64,000 bases of DNA from Cognatundibacterium squillarum (GCF_014652435.1 NZ_BMYU01000010.1:62001-126000), one strand, 5' to 3'; shown: positions 35,841 to 45,741, numbered from the stretch's first letter. The notes: a model not told the origin generated them from the letters alone. Numbers and translations are program-made.

Positions 35841-37619
35841 TCAATTCAGTGCGGACGTCGCTTTCAGGACTTCTTCCGCGGTGGTTAAACCTTCTGAAAT
35901 TTTCTCTGCGCCGGCAATGCGCAGCGGTTTCATCCCGTCTGCGACACTCTGACGCCGTAATGCCGGTAAATCGGTTTCTGCATGGATCAGTTTGCTGAAG
36001 GCTGGTGTCACTGTCAACAATTCATACAGCCCGGTACGTCCCAGATAGCCGGTTTGGCGACACTCAGGGCAACCGACGGGGCGGTAAATTTGCGCTGGCT
36101 TTGGCAAATTCCATTGCTCGGTAAGACTTTGCCAGATCAGGTCCGGCATCTCGCCGTCCGGTTTCTTGCAATGCGGACACAAGGTACGTACCAGACGCTG
36201 CGCCATAATGCCGATGATGGTGGCATCCAGCAGGTAGTGCGGTACGCCGAGATCCAGCAAACGCATAATTGCGGACGGCGCATCATTCGTGTGCAGTGTG
36301 GACAGCACAAGGTGACCGGTCAGTGCTGCCTGCACCGCCATTTCCGCCGTTTTCAGATCACGGATCTCACCGACCATAATGATGTCAGGATCCTGACGCA
36401 TCAGGGCACGGATACCGTCAGAAAAATCCAGATCAATCGAATGCTGTACCTGCATCTGGTTGAAACTGGCTTCGACCATTTCAATCGGATCTTCCACCGT
36501 ACAGACGTTAACGTCGGATGTGGCCAGCGCCTTCAGTGTGGTGTACAGCGTGGTGGTTTTACCGGAACCGGTCGGGCCGGTGACCAGAATAATGCCATGC
36601 GGTTTGTTGGTCAGTTGTTGCCAGCGCAATGCATCGGCAGGCGGGAAACCCAGTTCCGGCAGCGTTTTAACCACCACTTCCGGATCGAAAATACGCATCA
36701 CCATTTTTTCGCCGAACGCCGTCGGTAGCGTGGATAAGCGTAACTCCACTTCCTGGCCGTCATTGGTACGGGTTTTGATACGGCCATCCTGCGGCCGCCG
36801 TTTTTCAATTACGTCGATACGACCCAGCAGCTTGATACGCGCAATCATCGCAATCATGACTACAGCCGGCACCTGATACACCTGATGCAGTACGCCGTCG
36901 ATACGGAAACGTATCACCGCCATATCGCGTTTGGGTTCCAGATGGATATCCGATGCGCGCTGTTCAAACGCGAACTGCCACAGCCAGTCAACGATATTGA
37001 TGATGTGCTGGTCATTCGCATCGACTTGTTTCTGGTTGCCCAGTTCGACCAGTTGCTCCAGATTCTGACGCAGGTTCAGATCGTGGGTGTTGGCTTTACG
37101 CGCATTCTTAATCGATTTTGCCAGCGAGAAAAACTGCGTGATGTACTGCGCAATTTCCAGCGGATTGGCAAATACCAGCCTGACCTGTTTGCGGCTGATA
37201 CGCGCAATTTCGCCCTGCCATTCGGTGTTAAACGGATCGGTCGTTGCCACCACGACCGCGTCGCCCTGCAGTTCTACCGGCAGAATATTGAAACGGGTCG
37301 CGTAACTTGAGGACATGATGTCAGCGACTGTCGTGAAATCAATTTTCAGCGGATCGATACGGTAAAACGGTAAACGCACATGACGCGCCGCCCATTCGGT
37401 CAGCCAGTCCAGCGTCAGCAGGGTATGCGGCGGTTTGCCGGAAATCAGCTTGCACTGTGCAGCAGCGGTCAGCGGATGCATGTTGACGGCGCTCCTCAGG
37501 ATGCCCTGAGCTTCCTGATATTTCTGACGGGCTTCGTCTTTGCTCAGAATACCGTCAGAGACCAGCCAGGAAAATATCTGTTGCAGGCCGAGGCTGCGTT
37601 CCGCTGTTTGTGCACTCAT
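35841..37619 (-). CDS. GspE/PulE/PilB-type secretion ATPase
   Basis: Hexameric ATPase class that powers type II secretion or type IV pilus extension. The 592 residues show the GspE N-domain, the SDIHLEPK motif, Walker A GPTGSGKTTTLYTTL, the Asp box and Walker B VCTVEDPIEMVEASFNQMQV and MVGEIRDLKTAEMAV. They also include the zinc tetracysteine CPHC and CPEC, needed by functional assembly ATPases. No other secretion or pilus gene is adjacent, so it is an orphan here. Its ATG overlaps the stop of the preceding spermidine-synthase-like gene by 4 bp (ATGA), and the sensor kinase follows after 9 bp. Confidence 0.9.
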   Translation of the reverse strand: MSAQTAERSLGLQQIFSWLVSDGILSKDEARQKYQEAQGILRSAVNMHPLTAAAQCKLISGKPPHTLLTLDWLTEWAARHVRLPFYRIDPLKIDFTTVADIMSSSYATRFNILPVELQGDAVVVATTDPFNTEWQGEIARISRKQVRLVFANPLEIAQYITQFFSLAKSIKNARKANTHDLNLRQNLEQLVELGNQKQVDANDQHIINIVDWLWQFAFEQRASDIHLEPKRDMAVIRFRIDGVLHQVYQVPAVVMIAMIARIKLLGRIDVIEKRRPQDGRIKTRTNDGQEVELRLSTLPTAFGEKMVMRIFDPEVVVKTLPELGFPPADALRWQQLTNKPHGIILVTGPTGSGKTTTLYTTLKALATSDVNVCTVEDPIEMVEASFNQMQVQHSIDLDFSDGIRALMRQDPDIIMVGEIRDLKTAEMAVQAALTGHLVLSTLHTNDAPSAIMRLLDLGVPHYLLDATIIGIMAQRLVRTLCPHCKKPDGEMPDLIWQSLTEQWNLPKPAQIYRPVGCPECRQTGYLGRTGLYELLTVTPAFSKLIHAETDLPALRRQSVADGMKPLRIAGAEKISEGLTTAEEVLKATSALN

Positions 37620-38452
37620 GGTGTGTTGGATTCTTCCTCTGAAATGGCTTCCTGCAGGGCGCTGACCCAGCTCTCAGCCGGTAACTTGGTTGCGGCGCGA
37701 ATCGCTGCCGCTCTTTCATGCAAAGTTTTCCAGTTCAGACGCGGTGCTTTTTTGAAGGCGATGGCAATCACGTTGCCATCATGAATTTCAGGCAGGTAAA
37801 TGACTTGCTCAAAGGCTGCATCCAGCGCCACGCGGTTAATCAGAAAACTGCGGTGGCCGCCGCCGAACAGGTTGACGGTCATGATGCCGCGCAGCTTCAG
37901 ACAATCTGCACAGGCTTTATAAAATTCCGGGCTGTCCAGTACGGGTCCGCGTGCGGTGGCATCGTATAAGTCTACCTGCAGGATATCCAGTTTCTTATGA
38001 TTTTTACGGTCAGAAACAAAATCCATCGCATCCATTTCCATCACTTCCAGCCGTTCATCATCCTGCGGCAGTTTGAACATGGCACGCGCGACACTGATCA
38101 CTTCCGGATTCAGTTCCACCGCCTGCACCGATGCTTCGGGAAACTGGCGATAGCAGAATTTGGTGATCGCTGCGCTGCCAAGACCCAGCTGGGCGATGCG
38201 GGCAGGGGCTTCCTGGAACAGCATCCAGGCCATCATTTGTTGTGAGTATTCGAGCTCCAGCCAGTCTGGTTTGCGAACGCGCATTGCGCCCTGTACCCAT
38301 TCGGTACCGAAATGCAGATAGCGGATGCCGTCCGATTCGGACAAAGTAATCGGGGCAAAGCGCGGCTTGCGGCGCACAGGACGGGTGGCAGCGGCTTTCG
38401 GGCCGCCGCGCAGGTTGGATTCAGCTTCGATGGATTTGCGTTTGATCAGCAT
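37616..38452 (-). CDS. Spermine/spermidine synthase-like methyltransferase-fold protein
   Basis: The 278-residue protein has the polyamine-synthase Rossmann fold: AQLGLGSAAITKFCYRQFPEASVQAVELNPEV (cofactor site), DAMDFV and LQVDLYDATARGP. The usual gatekeeper pattern is altered (LDILQVDLYD in place of a DSSDP-like loop), so genuine spermidine synthesis is uncertain. Start chosen at 38452 (MLIKRKSIEAES); the frame continues to 38731 without support. It is translationally coupled to the GspE-type ATPase by a 4-bp overlap. Such solitary homologues are common in Betaproteobacteria without assigned function. Confidence 0.82.
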   Translation of the reverse strand: MLIKRKSIEAESNLRGGPKAAATRPVRRKPRFAPITLSESDGIRYLHFGTEWVQGAMRVRKPDWLELEYSQQMMAWMLFQEAPARIAQLGLGSAAITKFCYRQFPEASVQAVELNPEVISVARAMFKLPQDDERLEVMEMDAMDFVSDRKNHKKLDILQVDLYDATARGPVLDSPEFYKACADCLKLRGIMTVNLFGGGHRSFLINRVALDAAFEQVIYLPEIHDGNVIAIAFKKAPRLNWKTLHERAAAIRAATKLPAESWVSALQEAISEEESNTP

Positions 38453-38616
38453 AGCAGGGTGGCGGACATCGCTGACCGCCGGGATTCGGGTTATCAGGTG
38501 ACAGGCAGCACTGGTATTACGCATGGCTGCCGCGTTACCCGCAAGGATACGGCATCCGTCAGGATGTTGTAAAACCGGATATGGTATTCCGGTGCGCTGC
38601 GGGTGGTGAAAGCTGC

Positions 38617-39129
38617 TCAGCGCGGGGACGGATGTTTTGCCAGCTGTTGCCACACCGCCAATTTTTGTGCGAACGACCAGCTTGCATTGGCGGGTGATGA
38701 TGACGGCAGGCTGATGGTTTCCAGTCCCCATGCGCTGAATTGCTGTTGCAGACGCGCTGCAACTTTGCCGTTAAAAGCGACCCGCTGCAGATACGGGAAT
38801 TGCTGGCGCAGGCTGACGAAGTCATTGCATTCCGGTTTGCGGATAGCACTGTCGAGGCTGCCTTCACGTTCACATGCCCGGTAAAGATCCCACAGGCCGA
38901 TACCAGCAGACAGCAAATGCTGTAAGCGTCCCGGGTAGGGCAGGTCAACCAGATCCGTTTCCAGTACAGCCGATAACAAACGCCAGAACTGATTGGCGGG
39001 AAACGCGTAATATTGCTGCGCCTCCAGTGAAGCGACGCCGGGAAAACTGCCCAGTATCAGCGTGTGGGTTTGCGCGTTGATCACTGGCGGAAAACCCTGT
39101 GAGCGCGGATCGGATGAAATCGTCGTCAT
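38617..39129 (-). CDS. DNA-deoxyinosine (hypoxanthine) glycosylase, UDG superfamily
   Basis: Base-excision repair enzyme of the UDG superfamily family 6 type. The N-terminal active-site motif LILGSFPGVASLEAQQYYAFPANQFW and the C-terminal motif LPSSSPAN are both present. Family 6 enzymes remove hypoxanthine left by adenine deamination. Length 170, typical. It is separate from the spermidine-synthase-like gene (164-bp gap). Confidence 0.88.
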   Translation of the reverse strand: MTTISSDPRSQGFPPVINAQTHTLILGSFPGVASLEAQQYYAFPANQFWRLLSAVLETDLVDLPYPGRLQHLLSAGIGLWDLYRACEREGSLDSAIRKPECNDFVSLRQQFPYLQRVAFNGKVAARLQQQFSAWGLETISLPSSSPANASWSFAQKLAVWQQLAKHPSPR

Positions 39130-39375
39130 GGTGTATGGTGGTATTGTCGGCCGGACATCTTTGCTGCGTTCGCGGACAACGGCAGTTCCGGCTGCCGGGC
39201 TGCTGCGTCCTGTCTGCCGCGACTTATGCAGATGGTATGAACCTGGCCGTCAACCCCGGGTCAAAATCAGCGTTACAGTCACATAGCACATCCCCGGCGA
39301 ATGGGTCGTCCGGCGTTCGGCAGTGTACCTGATGATGTGCTGTCTGAATCTCATTATCCTTGAAGGGAGAACATC

Positions 39376-39831
39376 ATGTGGAAACGAGCAACGATTATTG
39401 TAATGAGTATTGCTGCACTGAGCGCCTGCGCCACCCAGTCGAATTCCGGCAGTGTGTATCGTGCCGGACAGACCATGAATGAGCAGAGTGTGCGTATGGG
39501 TGTGGTGGAGTCTGTACGTGAAGTGACGATTGAAAAAGGCCGCAGCGGCGTAGGTACGGCGGCTGGTGCAGCGCTCGGTGGTATTGCTGCCGGTTCGAAT
39601 ATCGGTGGTGGTAACGGTGCAGTGGCAGCCGGTATCGTCGGTGCGATTGCCGGTGGTCTGGTTGGTCAGAAAATTGAAGGTAATATGAATCAGACCAAGG
39701 GTCTGGAAATCACCGTGCGTCTGGATAACGGCGAAATGAAAGCGATTGTGCAGGAAGCCGATGAAATGTTCCGTCCCGGTGAACGTGTGCGTCTGTTGTC
39801 GAACGGCCGCACCACCCGCGTGACACACTGA
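39376..39831 (+). CDS. SlyB-like glycine-zipper outer-membrane lipoprotein
   Basis: Lipoprotein signal with lipobox LSAC (Cys about residue 18). A glycine-zipper segment follows (GVGTAAGAALGGIAAGSNIGGG and AAGIVGAIAGGLVGQKIE), then a C-terminal beta domain (GLEITVRLDNGEMKAIVQEAD). This is the Pcp/SlyB family, which stabilises the outer membrane. AGGGAG lies about 8 bp upstream. The 151-residue length is normal. The DUF3016 gene follows after 70 bp in the same direction. Confidence 0.9.
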   Translation: MWKRATIIVMSIAALSACATQSNSGSVYRAGQTMNEQSVRMGVVESVREVTIEKGRSGVGTAAGAALGGIAAGSNIGGGNGAVAAGIVGAIAGGLVGQKIEGNMNQTKGLEITVRLDNGEMKAIVQEADEMFRPGERVRLLSNGRTTRVTH

Positions 39832-39901
39832 GTTTGACACTGTGTCAGTTTCAGGGCTGCTGTTCTGACAGCGGCCTGTTGTCTTTGGAAAGGAGAATCA
39901 G

Positions 39902-40414
39902 ATGGATAAACGGAAATGGCTGTTGCTGGGGGCGATGATGGCTTCCAGTCTGGCATGGGCTGGCGATGTCAGCGTGCGCTGGGAAAAACCGGATGACTAC
40001 ACCGATATCCGCCCGACCAATGAAAGCCGCGATGGTTTTCGCGACCGTGTTTGTAAAGAGCTGGGCAAAGTTTTTGAAGGCTATGGCAAGAAGTTGCCGG
40101 ATGGCGTGAAGCTGGAAATCACGGTGCTGGATCTGGATCTGGCCGGTGATGTGCGTCCGATGATGCATGGTAATAACGACATTCGTATCGTCAAAGATAT
40201 CTACTGGCCGCGTATGACGATTAACTATGTGCTGAAAGATGCCTCGGGCAAAGTGTTATCGGAAGCGACCAAAGAAGAAATCAAGGATATGAATTTCCTG
40301 ATGGCTTCGCATATCCCGACCGGCAATACCAGCCTGTTTTATGAAGAGAAAATGCTGGATGACTGGTTCCGCAACAAACAGCGCAGCGGCGTTTTTCCTA
40401 AGCTGCCTTCCTGA
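39902..40414 (+). CDS. Secreted DUF3016 protein
   Basis: Signal peptide (1-20, ending SLAWAG), then a DUF3016 domain: VSVRWEKPDDYTDIRPTNES, LEITVLDLDLAGDVRP, DIYWPRMTINYVL and FYEEKMLDDWF. Function unknown. AAGGAG lies 7-8 bp upstream. Length 170. It ends before a clear terminator and may be co-transcribed with the SlyB-like gene. Confidence 0.88.
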   Translation: MDKRKWLLLGAMMASSLAWAGDVSVRWEKPDDYTDIRPTNESRDGFRDRVCKELGKVFEGYGKKLPDGVKLEITVLDLDLAGDVRPMMHGNNDIRIVKDIYWPRMTINYVLKDASGKVLSEATKEEIKDMNFLMASHIPTGNTSLFYEEKMLDDWFRNKQRSGVFPKLPS

Positions 40415-40451
40415 TGCCACGCGCTGCGGCGCGCAGGCTCAGACAGTGATC

Positions 40452-40482
40452 ACAGCCAGTCTGCGGACTGGCTGTTTTATTT
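40452..40482. terminator. Terminator between DUF3016 and SprA-related genes
   Basis: 10-bp perfect stem (40452-40461 with 40466-40475), TGCG loop, then TTTTATTTT. It lies between convergent genes. Confidence 0.9.
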
Positions 40483-41133
40483 TCAGGCATAGGTATCAAT
40501 CCGCGCAGCATCGCTGTTGATCTGATCACCGGCATTACCCGGTGCATCCGCTGTTGGTTTGTCATCTTTATAGGCTTTGGCGGCATCACTGAGTTTCTGC
40601 GCCTGCTCTGCCTGTATGGCGATCTGCGCTTCGATGGCCATCTGTCGCGCTTTGGCGGCGACGGCATAATCCTGACCGGAAGGATCTGACGGCGCGAGTG
40701 CTGCTGCTGCGATGATGTCGGCACGACGCAGGGTTTCCTGCGGTGTGCGTCCGGCAGAAGTATCAATCCCGACTTCGCCACCGACCGCGTAATTCTGCCC
40801 GTCCGGCCCGCGCTGATACTGAAAACTGGGGCCGCCGGTGGCTAAACCATCCGCTGCAATCAGATGTGCCATTTCGTGTGCCCGCACATGGCTGTCGATG
40901 GTTTGCAGTTTGCTGACCAGCGCCAGTGCTTCCTGGCTTAATTGTACCGAGGCCGATCCGCTGTTCTGACTGCCGTTAGCTTGTGCGCTGCCCGTCGTGC
41001 CGCTCACCGTACCGCCATCATTTCCGGAACCAGCAGATTTTGCAGACGACACTTTCCCCGTCCCGGCAGCAATGCTGTCAGGCTGATAACGTCCCATATC
41101 GGAGATTGGCGTAACGATGGCACCCAGTTGCAT
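40483..41133 (-). CDS. SprA-related putative metalloprotease (CJM1_0395 family)
   Basis: A low-complexity Gly/Ser N-terminus (about 1-65) precedes the family core VRAHEMAHLIAADGLATGGPSFQYQRGPDGQNYAVGGEVGID, with the zinc-ligand-like HEMAH motif. A long charged helix rich in Ala/Gln/Lys follows. No signal peptide is evident. Activity and substrate are unproven for this family. Length 216. Confidence 0.85.
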   Translation of the reverse strand: MQLGAIVTPISDMGRYQPDSIAAGTGKVSSAKSAGSGNDGGTVSGTTGSAQANGSQNSGSASVQLSQEALALVSKLQTIDSHVRAHEMAHLIAADGLATGGPSFQYQRGPDGQNYAVGGEVGIDTSAGRTPQETLRRADIIAAAALAPSDPSGQDYAVAAKARQMAIEAQIAIQAEQAQKLSDAAKAYKDDKPTADAPGNAGDQINSDAARIDTYA

Positions 41134-41262
41134 GGCAAAAAAATCCCGGAATCAGCCTGTTCAGCTTAGTGTATGACCCGTGTTTTTCCAATGCACTGAT
41201 GACAAGCGGGAGGCCGGATGTGATCCGTGAGGTGGTGCGTAAGCCCGAAAAAGCCGGTTTTT

Positions 41263-41287
41263 GCCCGAAATGCGGTGTTCAGCACAG
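41263..41287 (+). repeat. Fragment of the dispersed repeat (left arm only), copy G
   Basis: GCCCGAAATGCGGTGTTCAG followed by CACAG matches the left arm of copy C almost exactly. The core is then lost, with only a loose GTCGTC resemblance to 41315. It lies in the 298-bp gap between the SprA-related gene and the RND operon, which holds little else apart from a hairpin near 41371. Confidence 0.7.
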
Positions 41288-41370
41288 AAAAAAGGCGGTT
41301 TTTGAGCGTCGTCCGCGAATTTGCTGGCTGAGCGGGCAGGGGGGTAAAAAGGGGAAATGCGGAGAACTGC

Positions 41371-41403
41371 ACAGTCCGCCCCGTCAGAATCGGGGTGGAC
41401 TGT
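41371..41403 (-). terminator. Hairpin after the RND operon
   Basis: 13-bp stem with one G-T pair (41371-41383 with 41391-41403), 29 bp past the RND gene's stop. It has no T run, so it is a weak or Rho-assisted terminator. Confidence 0.5.
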
Positions 41404-41431
41404 GGCAGTCAGCGTACTGGCTGGCAGAAGA

Positions 41432-44400
41432 TCAGCTTTCGCTGCGGCGCTTGCCTAGCAGACGCGCCAGCGCTTTCTGCAGGTCGTCGATGTAGGTGAA
41501 CACGGCAGGCACGACCAGCAGACTGAGCAGCGTGGAGGTGATCAGGCCACCGATCACCGCAATCGCCATCGGTGCGCGGAAGCTCGGGTCTGCACCCATG
41601 CCCAGTGCCAGCGGCATCATCCCTGCACCCATCGCAATCGTGGTCATCACAATCGGACGGCTGCGTTTATGGCAGGCATCAACCAGCGCTTCAAAGCGGG
41701 CGATACCGCGTTCACGTGCCAGAATCGCGTAATCCACCAGCAGGATCGAGTTCTTGGTCACAATCCCCATCAGCATGATCAGGCCAATCATCGATGGCAT
41801 CGACAGGGCGTTACGGGTCGCCAGCAGCGCCACGAACGCACCGCCGATACTGAGTGGCAGCGCCGCCAGAATCGTCACCGGTTGCAGGAAGTCTTTAAAC
41901 AGCAGCACCAGCACGCCGTAAATACACAGCACACCGATCAGCATTGCAATGCCGAAGCTGGCAAACAGTGCCTGCATTTCCTGCGCATCGCCCAGCTCCA
42001 CCATGCGCACACCGGCCGGAAGATTCTGCAATGCCGGCAGTGCACGGGCTTCTTCATTCAGTTCGCCGAGCTGACGACTTGCCAGTTCCACGTCCAGAAT
42101 GACATTGCGCATGCGGTTTAAACGGTTGATCTCAGCCGGGCCGGAATCCATGCTGACGCTGGCAACCTGAGCCAGCATCACATTGCCGTTTTTACCCGGT
42201 ACCTGCAAGCGTTCAATCTGCGCCAGATCGGCACGCACACTGTCCGGCAGCTTCACGCGGATAGGCACCTGACGCTGCGCCAGATTCAGCTTGGACAGCG
42301 ACATATCGTAGTCACCGGCGGTGGCGATACGCACTGTATCGGCAATCGCGCTGGCGGTGACACCGAGGTCAGCTGCTTTGGCCATATCCGGCTGGATAAT
42401 GATTTCCGGACGCACCAGATTGGCATTTGAACTGACGTTGCCGATGCCTTTCAGGGTACGCAGTTCGCGTTCCAGCTGTTTTGCAGCAGCAGACAATGCT
42501 ACCGGATCTTCACTCTGCAAAACCAGCTGCATTTTGACGCCGGTATCCGGCGGGCCGACGGTAAAGCGGGCACCCGGAATCGTGCTGATTTTGTCACGTA
42601 TCGACTGGTCAATCGCCGCAATGCCGATCTTGCGCTCACTGTGGTGCGATGTGGTAATGGTCATCACTGCGCGACGTGCTTCGGCCGCTGCACCCGGTGC
42701 AAATGCGTCGCCACTGGAACCGCCACCGACAGACGCATACACGCTGCGCACTTCTTTTTCTGCCATCACAGCATTGCGCACCTGTTCGGTAATTGCAGCA
42801 GTCTGCGCCAGCGTACTGCCCGGCGGCAATTCAATCGTGACCTGCGTCTGCGCGCGGTCTGCCGGTGGCACAAAGCCGGTCGGCAGCAAGCCCACCAGAC
42901 TGATAGAACCGACAAAGAAAGCCAGCGCAGCCAGTATGGTGGTAAGACGATGACGCAGGCACCATTGCATCGCACGCATATAAGCACGCATCACAGCACC
43001 ATCCGGCGCACCATCCTCGCCATCCGGATGTTTTGCATCCCCTTTTTTGGGCTTCAGGATGTAGGCTGCCATCATTGGCGTCAGCAAACGTGCCACCACC
43101 AGCGAGGCCAGAATCGCAATCACCGCAGTCCAGCCGAATTGTTTGAAAAACAGTCCCGGAATACCGCCCATAAAGGCCGTCGGCAAGAATACCGCAACCA
43201 GTGCAAATGTCGTGGCTATCACCGCCATACCGATTTCGTCGGCAGCTTCCATGGCTGCCTGAAACGGTGTCTTGCCCATGTGCAGATGGCGCTCGATATT
43301 TTCGATTTCCACAATCGCATCATCGACCAGTACCCCGACCACCAGTGCCAGTGATAACAGTGACACCGTGTTCAGCGTGTATCCGAAATACTTCAGACCC
43401 AGAAAGGTCGGAATCACTGACAGTGGCAGCGCCGCTGCGGAAACCAGCGTGGCGCGCCAGTCGCGCAGGAACCACCAGACGACCAGCACCGCCAGTAACG
43501 CACCTTCGTACAGCAGGTCCATCGAACCTTCAAAGTTTTCCTGTACCGGATCAGCATTGTTGACCGCTGTTTCAAACTGCACATTCGGATGCGCCTGCTG
43601 TAATTCGGCAATCAGTTTGCGTGAAGCATTCGCCACATCCGTTTCGCTGGCACCTTTACTGCGCAGGATTTCGAAGCCAACCACCGGTTTGCCGTCCAGT
43701 GTTGCCAGCGAGCGCGGTTCAGCGATGCTGTCGCTGACACGGGCAATCTGCGCCATTCTGACCTGACGTCCGTCCGGTAAGGAAAGATCCATTGCGGCGA
43801 TTTCCTCGGCGGTTTTCAGGCTGCCCAGCGTACGTACCGCTTGTTCAGCGCCGCTGATATCACCACGTCCGCCAGGGGCATCCAGCTGTATGGTTTTCAG
43901 ACGGCGTGACACATCAGCGGCACTGACGTTCAGCGCTGCCATCGCTTCCGGCAGCAGTTCAACCTGAATCTCACGATACACACCGCCGCTGCGTTTGACG
44001 GCACCGACGCCGGTGATGCTGCGTAAGCGACGCGCTACCGTGTTATCCACGAACCAGCTGAGTTCGGCTGCATCCATCTGATGCAATTGCGCCCCTTGTT
44101 TTGCAGGCGCAGCAGCGCTGACGCTGTAAATCAGCACCGGACGACCAGCGGTCGGATTTTTGCTGATGACCGGATCACGCATTTCAGACGGCAGATCAGC
44201 ACGAATGGCGCTGACCGCATCTCTGGCTTCATTCACTGCATCAGAAATCGGTTTTTCCAGTACGAACTCAATCGTGGTCGTGGAAACGCCGTCCAGCACT
44301 GTGCTGTAAATGTTTTTGACACCCTGCAGTGTGGCTGCGGCATCTTCAATTTTGCGCGACACTTCGGTTTCCAGCTGTGCCGGTGCTGCGCCGGGTAAGG

Positions 44401-44548
44401 AAGCAGAGATGGTGACGATTGGTAATTCAATATCCGGAAAGTCCTGCACGATATTGCCTTTGAACGCCAGCAAACCTGCCAGCGTCAGCAGCGTAAACAA
44501 CATAATCGCAGGTATCGGATTACGTATAGAGAGCGCGGAAAAGTTCAC
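41432..44548 (-). CDS. RND multidrug efflux permease (AcrB/HAE1 type)
   Basis: Proton-driven inner-membrane pump of 1038 residues with the usual duplicated six-helix layout and two large periplasmic loops. Visible elements are the N-terminal SIRNPIPAIMLFTLLTLAGLLAF, the TM4 proton-relay pair in VVGVLVDDAIVEIENI, AFMGGIPGLFFKQFGWT, and the second-half LIGLIMLMGIVTKNSILLVDYA. The start is GTG at 44548, with CAGGAGAG 7 bp upstream. It is the last gene of tetR-omf-mfp-rnd, 14 bp after the adaptor. Substrates are not predictable from sequence. Confidence 0.95.
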   Translation of the reverse strand: MNFSALSIRNPIPAIMLFTLLTLAGLLAFKGNIVQDFPDIELPIVTISASLPGAAPAQLETEVSRKIEDAAATLQGVKNIYSTVLDGVSTTTIEFVLEKPISDAVNEARDAVSAIRADLPSEMRDPVISKNPTAGRPVLIYSVSAAAPAKQGAQLHQMDAAELSWFVDNTVARRLRSITGVGAVKRSGGVYREIQVELLPEAMAALNVSAADVSRRLKTIQLDAPGGRGDISGAEQAVRTLGSLKTAEEIAAMDLSLPDGRQVRMAQIARVSDSIAEPRSLATLDGKPVVGFEILRSKGASETDVANASRKLIAELQQAHPNVQFETAVNNADPVQENFEGSMDLLYEGALLAVLVVWWFLRDWRATLVSAAALPLSVIPTFLGLKYFGYTLNTVSLLSLALVVGVLVDDAIVEIENIERHLHMGKTPFQAAMEAADEIGMAVIATTFALVAVFLPTAFMGGIPGLFFKQFGWTAVIAILASLVVARLLTPMMAAYILKPKKGDAKHPDGEDGAPDGAVMRAYMRAMQWCLRHRLTTILAALAFFVGSISLVGLLPTGFVPPADRAQTQVTIELPPGSTLAQTAAITEQVRNAVMAEKEVRSVYASVGGGSSGDAFAPGAAAEARRAVMTITTSHHSERKIGIAAIDQSIRDKISTIPGARFTVGPPDTGVKMQLVLQSEDPVALSAAAKQLERELRTLKGIGNVSSNANLVRPEIIIQPDMAKAADLGVTASAIADTVRIATAGDYDMSLSKLNLAQRQVPIRVKLPDSVRADLAQIERLQVPGKNGNVMLAQVASVSMDSGPAEINRLNRMRNVILDVELASRQLGELNEEARALPALQNLPAGVRMVELGDAQEMQALFASFGIAMLIGVLCIYGVLVLLFKDFLQPVTILAALPLSIGGAFVALLATRNALSMPSMIGLIMLMGIVTKNSILLVDYAILARERGIARFEALVDACHKRSRPIVMTTIAMGAGMMPLALGMGADPSFRAPMAIAVIGGLITSTLLSLLVVPAVFTYIDDLQKALARLLGKRRSES

Positions 44549-44562
44549 AAGACTCTCCTGTT

Positions 44563-45720
44563 TCAGCGGGCTGCCGGAGCAGCGGCAGGTGTGGCCGGTG
44601 CCGGTGATGCAGCCACTTTCACCAGATCACCGTCATTCAGAAAACCTGCGCCCTGTGTGACGACGGTGGCATCCGCCGCCAGACCGCTGAGGATTTCCAC
44701 CTGATCACCGGCGGTGGTTTTGAAGCGGCGTCCGGTCTGTACTTTGATCAGCGTCACGCGCTGATCGGCATTCAGGCGGAACACATAGCTGTAACCATCG
44801 CGCAGTACCACGGCCAGTTGCGGCACGCTGAGCGCGTTGCTTTGTCCCAGTATCAGTTCGCCGCGGGCAAACATACCGGCTTTCAGGCCACCGGCGTTGC
44901 CGGACGGAATATCCACATAAGCCAGACCGTTACGGGTTTGCAGATCGACCGTCGGTGCCACGCTGCGGACTTTTGCTTTCACCAGTTCACCGGACGGTGC
45001 GCTGATCTGCACTTCCATGCCGGGCTGTACACGTGTCAGTTCTTGTCCGGTCAGCTCTGCGCGCCACTCCAGCCGTCCCTGACGTACCAGTTTGAATAAA
45101 TCGGAACCGGCACCGACCACGGCACCGACGCTGCTCATGCGTGCGCTGATCACACCGTTATCCGGTGCGACGATACGGGTCTGGTTCAGGCGGGTTTGCT
45201 GTAACTGCACAGCAGCAGTTGCGGCCTGCAGGCGCGCTTTGGCAGCCAGTTCCTGTGTCAGGAATTGTTCCGTCTGCTGCTGGCTGTAGGCGCCGGAATT
45301 GCTGAGTGCACGGGCGCGGTCGGCATTCGCATGCGCATCCTGCCATGCTGCCTGCGCTTCAGCCTGAGATGCCTGTGCCTGCGCCAGTTCGGCCTGAATC
45401 ATAGAAGCACTCAGGGTCGCCAGCAGCTGACCTTTTTTGACCTGATCACCGACATTCACCAGAATTTCAGCCACGCGCAAGCCATTCGCTTCCGCGCCGA
45501 TCACCGCTTCCTGCCATGCCTGTACATTGCCGTTGGCAGCGATTTTAAGTGCAGCGCTTTGCTGCTGCGGTTTTGCGGTGGTCACTGTCAGCACCGGCCG
45601 GGCCGCTGTTTTTGCGCTGGCGCTGGCAGACGCGTCTGCAGCCAGCACAGGTTGTACTGCGCAGTTGAGCAGCACTGCCAGCATTGCCGGCACAGGTAAA
45701 AGAGAAAATGTTTTTTTCAT
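44563..45720 (-). CDS. RND efflux periplasmic adaptor (membrane-fusion protein)
   Basis: Bridges the RND pump to the outer-membrane channel. Signal sequence (1-28), lipoyl-like halves (VQAWQEAVIGAEANGLRVAEIL and RIVAPDNGVISARMSS), an alpha-helical hairpin (QAELAQAQASQAEAQAAWQD) and a beta-barrel/MP domain (VQPGMEVQISAPSGELVKAK). The C-terminal tail is Ala/Pro-rich. Length 385. It lies between the outer-membrane factor (21-bp gap) and the pump (14-bp gap). Confidence 0.94.
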   Translation of the reverse strand: MKKTFSLLPVPAMLAVLLNCAVQPVLAADASASASAKTAARPVLTVTTAKPQQQSAALKIAANGNVQAWQEAVIGAEANGLRVAEILVNVGDQVKKGQLLATLSASMIQAELAQAQASQAEAQAAWQDAHANADRARALSNSGAYSQQQTEQFLTQELAAKARLQAATAAVQLQQTRLNQTRIVAPDNGVISARMSSVGAVVGAGSDLFKLVRQGRLEWRAELTGQELTRVQPGMEVQISAPSGELVKAKVRSVAPTVDLQTRNGLAYVDIPSGNAGGLKAGMFARGELILGQSNALSVPQLAVVLRDGYSYVFRLNADQRVTLIKVQTGRRFKTTAGDQVEILSGLAADATVVTQGAGFLNDGDLVKVAASPAPATPAAAPAAR

Positions 45721-45741
45721 GATGGACGTATTCCGTTCGTC

